The notes under the pieces were generated by a model. It searched no databases, was not told the DNA's origin, and saw nothing but the letters and a program-made list of their open reading frames with translations. Made by a program: the position numbers and the translations under genes. A stretch of 64,000 bases of DNA from Caballeronia cordobensis (GTDB lineage: Bacteria; Pseudomonadota; Gammaproteobacteria; Burkholderiales; Burkholderiaceae), in contig NZ_FCNY02000008.1 of the NCBI RefSeq assembly GCF_001544575.2, forward strand, positions 186,001 to 250,000. The letters are read 5' to 3'. Position 1 is the stretch's first letter; every line of letters starts with the position of its first letter. Positions 58,962 through 64,000 of this stretch are shown here, one piece after another.

Positions 58962-59944
58962 AATCGCAGACATCGGGCGAAGCCATCGGCAACGATGCAA
59001 CCGCATGGGCGCGGCTCAGAAGCATTCAGGCGCCGTGGGCATGGTCCTTCATCGGCATGGTGCTCGTGTGGTTCGGCATCGTCGGCATCTTCGGGTTCGG
59101 CATCGCGAGCAATGTGGCGCAGACAGCGCTCACGTACGGCGTGTTCATGGTGCTCGTCGGTCTCGGGCAAATGCTCGTCATCACGTCGGGCGTCGGCAAT
59201 ATCGACCTCTCGGTGCCATCGACGATCGCGCTCGCAGGCGTCGTCGGCATGCACGCGATGAACGGTGCAAACGATCAGATCGCGCTCGGCGTGGCGGCAG
59301 CGCTCGGCGTCGGCGTCGCGGTCGGGATCGCGAACTACATGCTGATCCGGCTGCTGCGCATTCCGCCGATCATCGCGACGCTGTCGTCGAGTTTCATCAT
59401 CCAGTCGATCGCCATCACGCAGGGGCGCCAGCTTCCTCCGCCGCCGCCCGCGCTCGGCGCATTCGCCACGGGCCGGCTCCTGAACGTGCCGTATATCGCG
59501 CTCGTCGCGCTGGTCTTGTCGGCGGCGCTGGCCGTGCTGCTTCATCGCGCGGTGTATGGCCGCAGGCTTTCCGCCATCGGACAGAACGCGCGGGCCGCGT
59601 GGCTCGCGGGCGTCGATGTGCACCGCACGCGCTGCCTCGCCTATGTGCTTTCGTCGATGATCGCGGCGCTCACGGCGCTGCTGCTCGCGGCGACATCGGG
59701 CGGCGCGTCGCTCGATATGGGCGTCGAGTACATGCTGATCTCGATTGCCGTGGTCGTGATCGGCGGCACGCTCGTCACGGGCGGCAAGGCGACGATCGTC
59801 GGCGTGTGGGGCGCGTCGATGTTCCTGTTTCTCACGAACGCCGCGCTCAATGCGGTCGGCGCGGATGCGGGCGTGCGCTCGATCGTCTACGGCGTGCTCA
59901 TCATCGCGGTGACGGTCGCGGCCGGCGGCAAGTCGGCGCGCTGA
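58958..59944 (+). CDS. Sugar ABC transporter permease 2
   Basis: 328-residue inner-membrane permease of the RbsC family. MVLVGLGQMLVITSGVGNIDLSVPSTIALAG is the conserved region, and YVLSSMIAALTALLLAATSGGASLDMG follows. It starts within the end of the first permease gene (ATGA overlap). Having two different permeases is less common than one homodimeric permease in this family, but it occurs in several Burkholderia systems. Confidence 0.92.
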   Translation: MKSQTSGEAIGNDATAWARLRSIQAPWAWSFIGMVLVWFGIVGIFGFGIASNVAQTALTYGVFMVLVGLGQMLVITSGVGNIDLSVPSTIALAGVVGMHAMNGANDQIALGVAAALGVGVAVGIANYMLIRLLRIPPIIATLSSSFIIQSIAITQGRQLPPPPPALGAFATGRLLNVPYIALVALVLSAALAVLLHRAVYGRRLSAIGQNARAAWLAGVDVHRTRCLAYVLSSMIAALTALLLAATSGGASLDMGVEYMLISIAVVVIGGTLVTGGKATIVGVWGASMFLFLTNAALNAVGADAGVRSIVYGVLIIAVTVAAGGKSAR

Positions 59945-59979
59945 CACGGCGATCCACATCCACAGAAGGACGAGGGGAC

Positions 59980-60888
59980 ATGAAACCCAGCGATTTCGAA
60001 GTGCATGACGCGCGTTTCAGGCTGCTGCTTCAGCCGAACGCGTTTCTCACCCGCCTGACCGGTGAATGCCTGTGGGCCGAAGGACCGGTGTATTTTCCGG
60101 CGGCGGACCTGCTCGTCTGGAGCGACATACCGAACAACCGCATGTTGCGCTGGGCGCCGGGCATGGGCGTCGGCGTGTTTCGTGCGCCGTCGAACTACAG
60201 CAACGGCAACACGCGCGACCGCGAAGGGCGGCTCGTGAGCTGCGAACACGGTGCGCGCCGCGTGACGCGCACGGAGCACGACGGCAGCGTGACCGTGCTC
60301 GCATCGCACTTCGAAGGCAAGCGGCTGAATTCACCGAACGATGTCGTCGTGGATTCGCAGGGCGCCATCTGGTTCACCGATCCGGACTACGGCATCCTGA
60401 GCGACTACGAAGGCTATCGCGCCGACAGCGAGATCGGCCGATGCAACGTGTATCGCGTGGCGCCCGATGATACGCGCGTGCAGCTCGTCTGCGACGACTT
60501 CGCGAAGCCCAACGGTCTCGCGTTTTCTCCGGACGAATCGCGGCTCTATATCGCTGATTCCGCCGCTTCCCATGACGACGAAGCGCCGCGTCATATCCGC
60601 GTGTTCGATGTATCGGGCGAAGGCGTCTTGCGCAACGGACGCGTGTTCATCGAGATGCAAAGCGGCGTGCCGGACGGCATGCGTCTGGACGAGCACGGCA
60701 ACGTATGGACGAGCGCGGAAGACGGCGTGCACTGCTACGCACCCGACGGCACGCTGCTCGGCAAGATCCTGATGCCGGAAGTCGTCGCGAATCTGACGTT
60801 CGGCGGGATCCATCGCAATCGCCTGTTCATTGCGGCGACTTCATCCATCTATTCGCTTCATGTCGGTGTGCGCGGCGCGGGGCGGTAA
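59980..60888 (+). CDS. SMP-30/gluconolactonase family protein
   Basis: 302-residue lactonase homologue, a close paralogue of that at 37488 (both share NTRDR, RRVTRTEHDG, FEGKRLNSPND and FxDPDYGILSDY). Metal ligands are Glu in LWAEGPVYF, Asn in SPNDVVV and Asp in LYIADSAAS. It is placed between a permease and a binding-protein gene of the importer operon, so it probably hydrolyses a sugar lactone formed after uptake, ahead of the UxaA-type dehydratase. GAGGGGAC precedes the ATG. Confidence 0.9.
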   Translation: MKPSDFEVHDARFRLLLQPNAFLTRLTGECLWAEGPVYFPAADLLVWSDIPNNRMLRWAPGMGVGVFRAPSNYSNGNTRDREGRLVSCEHGARRVTRTEHDGSVTVLASHFEGKRLNSPNDVVVDSQGAIWFTDPDYGILSDYEGYRADSEIGRCNVYRVAPDDTRVQLVCDDFAKPNGLAFSPDESRLYIADSAASHDDEAPRHIRVFDVSGEGVLRNGRVFIEMQSGVPDGMRLDEHGNVWTSAEDGVHCYAPDGTLLGKILMPEVVANLTFGGIHRNRLFIAATSSIYSLHVGVRGAGR

Positions 60889-60924
60889 GACTTCATAACA
60901 TCGAAACGATAATCGGAGACGAAC

Positions 60925-61941
60925 ATGAAGGCGGCAAAACTCGGCGTGGCGTTGTGCATGATCGCGGCATCCGTGGGCGCGTCGGCGCAGGTGGCAACGG
61001 GCGACACGTCGTCGATGAAGATCGCGCTGTCGAACAACTACGCGGGCAATAGCTGGCGGCAGCAGATGCTCAAGAGCTGGTCCAACATTGCGGATCCCGC
61101 CGTGAAGCAGAAGATCGTCGCGGCGGCGCCCAGTTTCACCACGGCGGAGAGCCAGGCGACCGAGCAGGTCCAGCAGATCCAGAATCTCATTCTGCAGGGC
61201 TTCAAGGCGATTGCCGTCGATGCCGTTTCGCCTACGGCGCTCAACGGCGTCATCAAGCAGGCGTGCGGGGCGGGCGTGACGGTCGTATCGTTCGACGGCA
61301 TCGCGACCGAACCGTGCGCGTATCGCATCGCGGTGGACTTTCAGGGGATGGGCCGCATGCAGGTCGATTACCTGGCGAAGCGGCTGAATGGCAAGGGCAA
61401 TCTGCTCGAGATTCGTGGACTCGCGGGCGTCTCCGTGGACGACGAGATTCATCAGGGCATCGTCGATGAACTGAAGAAGTATCCGGGGCTGAAGATCGTC
61501 GGTTCGGTGCATGGCGACTGGACGCAGACCGTCGCGCAAAAGCAGGTCGCGGGCATCCTCCCGACGCTGCCGAAGATCGACGGCGTGGTCACGCAAGGCG
61601 GCGACGGCTTCGGCGCGGCGCAGGCGATCAAGGCAGCCGGGCGGCCGACGCCGATCATCATTCTCGGCAATCGCCAGGAAGAGCTCGCGTGGTGGGCCGA
61701 TCAGAAAAAGAGCGGTTACGAGACGATGTCGGTGACGATTCCGCCCGGCGCGTCTTCGTTCGCGTTCTGGGTGACGCAGCAGATTCTCGCGGGTAAGAAG
61801 GTGCCGCACGACATCCGCATGCCGGTGCTCGAAGTGAAGCCGGAAGAGCTTGACGCCGTGCTTGCAAAAACCCCGGCGGGCGCGCTCGCGAACAAGGAGT
61901 ACACGCGCGAGGAAGTCGTCGCAGTGGTGGACCGGAAGTAA
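60925..61941 (+). CDS. Sugar ABC transporter substrate-binding protein 2
   Basis: 338-residue periplasmic binding protein, a close paralogue of the one at 55465 (shared KIALSNxxAGN, SWRQQMLKSW-like and GDWTQTVAQK blocks). The signal peptide covers about 1-22 (ends VGASAQ). CGGAGACGAAC precedes the ATG. It gives the importer a second receptor, perhaps with different ligand range. It is the last gene of the operon; a hairpin follows. Confidence 0.92.
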   Translation: MKAAKLGVALCMIAASVGASAQVATGDTSSMKIALSNNYAGNSWRQQMLKSWSNIADPAVKQKIVAAAPSFTTAESQATEQVQQIQNLILQGFKAIAVDAVSPTALNGVIKQACGAGVTVVSFDGIATEPCAYRIAVDFQGMGRMQVDYLAKRLNGKGNLLEIRGLAGVSVDDEIHQGIVDELKKYPGLKIVGSVHGDWTQTVAQKQVAGILPTLPKIDGVVTQGGDGFGAAQAIKAAGRPTPIIILGNRQEELAWWADQKKSGYETMSVTIPPGASSFAFWVTQQILAGKKVPHDIRMPVLEVKPEELDAVLAKTPAGALANKEYTREEVVAVVDRK

Positions 61942-61949
61942 GGCGAGGC

Positions 61950-61987
61950 GGGCAGCGTTCGCGCGGAGATATCGCGATGCGCTGCCC
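61950..61987. terminator. Hairpin terminator between convergent genes
   Basis: GGGCAGCG and CGCTGCCC form a perfect 8-bp stem around a 22-base loop that itself contains CGCG complementary segments. It lies between the stop codons of the binding-protein gene and the convergent TonB receptor gene, so it is a likely two-way terminator. Confidence 0.5.
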
Positions 61988-62014
61988 GTCGCGGCTGTGC
62001 AGATTGTGATCGCG

Positions 62015-64000
62015 CTAGAACGTCGTGCGCAAGCCGACCATCACGCTGCGGCCGCCCTCGGGCGCGATATCGCGCACGACCGAACTCGCATAGCGAATAT
62101 CCTGATTGGTCAGGTTGTCGCCGCGCACATAGGCGAGCCAGTGGGTCATGCCGACGTGGAACCGGTAGGTGAGCATCAAGCCGAGCCGCGTATAGCTCGC
62201 AGTCGGCAGATCGTCTTCGGGCACGCGATGCTGCGCCCACGCGTGCTCCATCTCCGCATGCGCGCCGAACGGCCCGTAGCCGTAATCGACCGCGACCGTC
62301 GCGCGTAACGGCGAGATGCGCGGCAGCGGCTGACCGGTGTCCATATCGCGGGCGTGCGTGTAATCGCCGACCAGGGAGACGTCGACCGAGTGCGCGCCGT
62401 GCTCGTACACGCGCCATTTGCCATCGAGCTCGATGCCGTAGAACTCCGCGCGCACGCCGCGATAGACCGCTTCGTTCAGGGCATCGTCGGTGCCGGGCGG
62501 CACGACTTCGTCATCGTCGTTGACGAGGCGTCCGGTGTTGAACTCGGTCAGATAGTTTCTGAATCGGCTGTAGAACGCGCCAATGCTGCCCTTGTTCGGC
62601 CCGCTCGCAAAACGCAGCGACAAGTCCGCCGAGACGGCCTTTTCCTTCTGCGCATCCGGATTGCCGATCAGGTATTGGCCGGTCGCGTCGTGCGGTCCGT
62701 TGGCGAAGAGTTCGTAGAGCGCGGGCGCGCGCTCCGTATAAGCGACGTTTCCCGCCACCGACCACACGGGCGTGAGCTTGTACAGCGCGCCGAGCGAAGC
62801 GCTGACCGCGTTGAAGTCGCGATCGGCAGCGCCCGCGAACTTGTCGTTGCCCGCCGCGGTGGGATCCTGCCTGACGTGTTCGTAGCGTGCGCCCGCGCTC
62901 AGCTTGAGCGCATCGGTGACGTTCCACTCTTCAAGCCCGAAGAGCGCCACGTTGGTCGTCTGCGTGGTCGGCACGAGCGCCTCGTCGCCGAGCGCCGAGA
63001 ACGTATTCTGGCTGACCTGCACGCCGATCGCGCCTTCCAGCGGACCGATCTTGCGGTGCCGCGCCTCCAGCCGCGCTTCATAGCCGTGATTGCGGAACGT
63101 CGTGCTCGTCTCGCCGTCGTCGATTTCCCTGTGCTCGTAGTCCGTGTAGCCGAAATCGAACTTCAGTTGCGAGAACGGCCCTTGCAGATTGCGCACTTCG
63201 GACGCGAACGCGACGTGATCCTGATGCATGCGCAACCGCACATCGTCTTCCGCGACCGAACCGTAGTTCGCTTCATAGCCGTTGTACGACAGGCCCGCAT
63301 AGCCATCGGCCCAGGTGTACGCGCCGCCGACCGCGCCGCCGTGCCAGCGGCCGTCGCTGTTCGGGATGCTGCCGTAGGGCTCGTCGGCGTCGGGGCCGTC
63401 GAGCGCTCGCTGACGGTCCGAATGCGCGAAGCCGGGAATGCGCTCCTTGCTGGTTTCGCGGTCGAACGCGTCGACGTGAAAGGCGAATTGCCCGTTACCG
63501 CCTTCGACCATGGCTGCGCCGGCGCGCGCATCGTTGGCACCGCCGTAACTCGCATCGACCGCGCCGTCCACGCCCTTGATCGGCTCGCGCGGAATGCGGT
63601 TGTCGATCGTATTGACCACCCCGCCGATGGCGTTGCCGCCGTACAGCAACGCCGCCGGTCCGCGCACGATCTCGACGCGCTCGATCGTGAGCGGCTCCTG
63701 CGGCACGGCGTGATCATACGAGAGCGACGAGGCGTCCCACGCCGCCACGCCGTTCTGCAGAAGGCGGATGCGGTCGCCGTCCATGCCGCGGATGATCGGG
63801 CGGCCGACCATCGGCCCATAGGTCGTCGTGGACACGCCCGGCAGGCCATTGAGCGTCTCGCCCAGCGAGTTGGTCTGCCTGCGCGTCAACGCGTCGCCGT
63901 ACAGGGCGGTAGCCGGCGCGATGAGATCGGTATTGCCGAGCGGGTTGGCGGTGACGAAAACCGGCGCCAGCGCGCCGCCGGGAACCGCAGGGGCGCTGGC
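62015..64000 (-). CDS. TonB-dependent receptor, ZnuD-like (5' end outside the window)
   Basis: Outer-membrane beta-barrel receptor; 661 codons are visible, and the frame stays open to the window edge, so the signal peptide and start are missing. The plug domain shows LGETLNGLPGVSTTTYGP, RPIIRGMDGDRIRLLQNG, VEIVRGPAALLYGGNAIGG and VVNTIDNRIP. The last strand ends in the membrane-insertion signal GLRTTF. The plug wording resembles ZnuD-type receptors for zinc or other metals rather than sugar receptors, so it may be unrelated to the sugar importer. No Zur-type site can be tested because the promoter lies outside. Confidence 0.88.
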   Translation of the reverse strand, partial: ASAPAVPGGALAPVFVTANPLGNTDLIAPATALYGDALTRRQTNSLGETLNGLPGVSTTTYGPMVGRPIIRGMDGDRIRLLQNGVAAWDASSLSYDHAVPQEPLTIERVEIVRGPAALLYGGNAIGGVVNTIDNRIPREPIKGVDGAVDASYGGANDARAGAAMVEGGNGQFAFHVDAFDRETSKERIPGFAHSDRQRALDGPDADEPYGSIPNSDGRWHGGAVGGAYTWADGYAGLSYNGYEANYGSVAEDDVRLRMHQDHVAFASEVRNLQGPFSQLKFDFGYTDYEHREIDDGETSTTFRNHGYEARLEARHRKIGPLEGAIGVQVSQNTFSALGDEALVPTTQTTNVALFGLEEWNVTDALKLSAGARYEHVRQDPTAAGNDKFAGAADRDFNAVSASLGALYKLTPVWSVAGNVAYTERAPALYELFANGPHDATGQYLIGNPDAQKEKAVSADLSLRFASGPNKGSIGAFYSRFRNYLTEFNTGRLVNDDDEVVPPGTDDALNEAVYRGVRAEFYGIELDGKWRVYEHGAHSVDVSLVGDYTHARDMDTGQPLPRISPLRATVAVDYGYGPFGAHAEMEHAWAQHRVPEDDLPTASYTRLGLMLTYRFHVGMTHWLAYVRGDNLTNQDIRYASSVVRDIAPEGGRSVMVGLRTTF

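Noticed and set aside
62015-64000. Assigning the TonB receptor to the sugar importer
   Set aside because: It is convergent with the operon, separated by a terminator-like hairpin, and its plug motifs resemble metal receptors, so a functional link is not supported.

Overview
The window is dense, GC-rich bacterial DNA with short intergenic gaps, many ATGA/GTGA gene overlaps and strong Shine-Dalgarno sites. Gene content points to a Burkholderia-group betaproteobacterium (Paraburkholderia or Caballeronia type): a DUF3331 protein, a very large serine/threonine-kinase/ATPase/histidine-kinase fusion, NodT/EmrA/EmrB-type efflux, and an abundance of CoA-dependent catabolic genes and transporters. The absence of rRNA, tRNA or core housekeeping genes suggests a secondary chromosome or megaplasmid; the genus and replicon are inference. 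I see no insertion sequence, CRISPR array, phage gene or RNA gene.

Layout. 0.2-15.5 kb: mixed accessory genes, namely an acyl-CoA dehydrogenase, three alpha/beta hydrolases with aspartate nucleophiles (two with Tat-type leaders), a DUF3331 protein, a FixJ-like response regulator, an enoyl-CoA hydratase, the large hybrid kinase, a BON protein, an NTF2-like protein and an aldo/keto reductase. 15.5-19.7 kb: a tripartite drug-efflux operon on the minus strand (EmrB-like, EmrA-like, NodT-like). 20.2-21.4 kb: an MdtG-like efflux protein.

21.4-53.5 kb: a large catabolic island. It contains a class III CoA-transferase as two genes and again as one fused gene, each followed by a thiolase-fold protein lacking the usual cysteine and a DUF35 zinc-ribbon/OB protein. 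It also holds enoyl-CoA hydratase and acyl-CoA dehydrogenase genes, an SDR, an amidohydrolase, an MBL hydrolase, a complete LivKHMGF importer, SMP-30 lactonases, MFS carriers, a flavin reductase, an aldehyde dehydrogenase and a divergent DhaK/DhaL pair. Two nearly identical FCD-type GntR regulators lie inside it. An AT-rich palindrome (core AATATAAWTTATATT) lies ahead of nearly every transcription unit from 23.4 to 53.5 kb, which marks the island as one regulon. This is the most interesting system in the window.

53.6-64 kb: an altronate/galactarate-type dehydratase diverges from a sugar ABC importer operon (binding protein, fused ATPase, two permeases, SMP-30 lactonase, second binding protein), with a perfect 18-bp LacI-type palindrome between them. 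The window ends inside a ZnuD-like TonB-dependent receptor gene.

Working model (inference): the Liv importer and MFS carriers bring in a carboxylic acid; a CoA-transferase activates it; acyl-CoA dehydrogenase and hydratase prepare it; the thiolase-like/DUF35 pair cleaves it by a retro-aldol reaction; the aldehyde or ketone product is oxidised or phosphorylated. The substrate cannot be named from sequence alone. One MHS-family transporter in the island is interrupted by an in-frame TGA.
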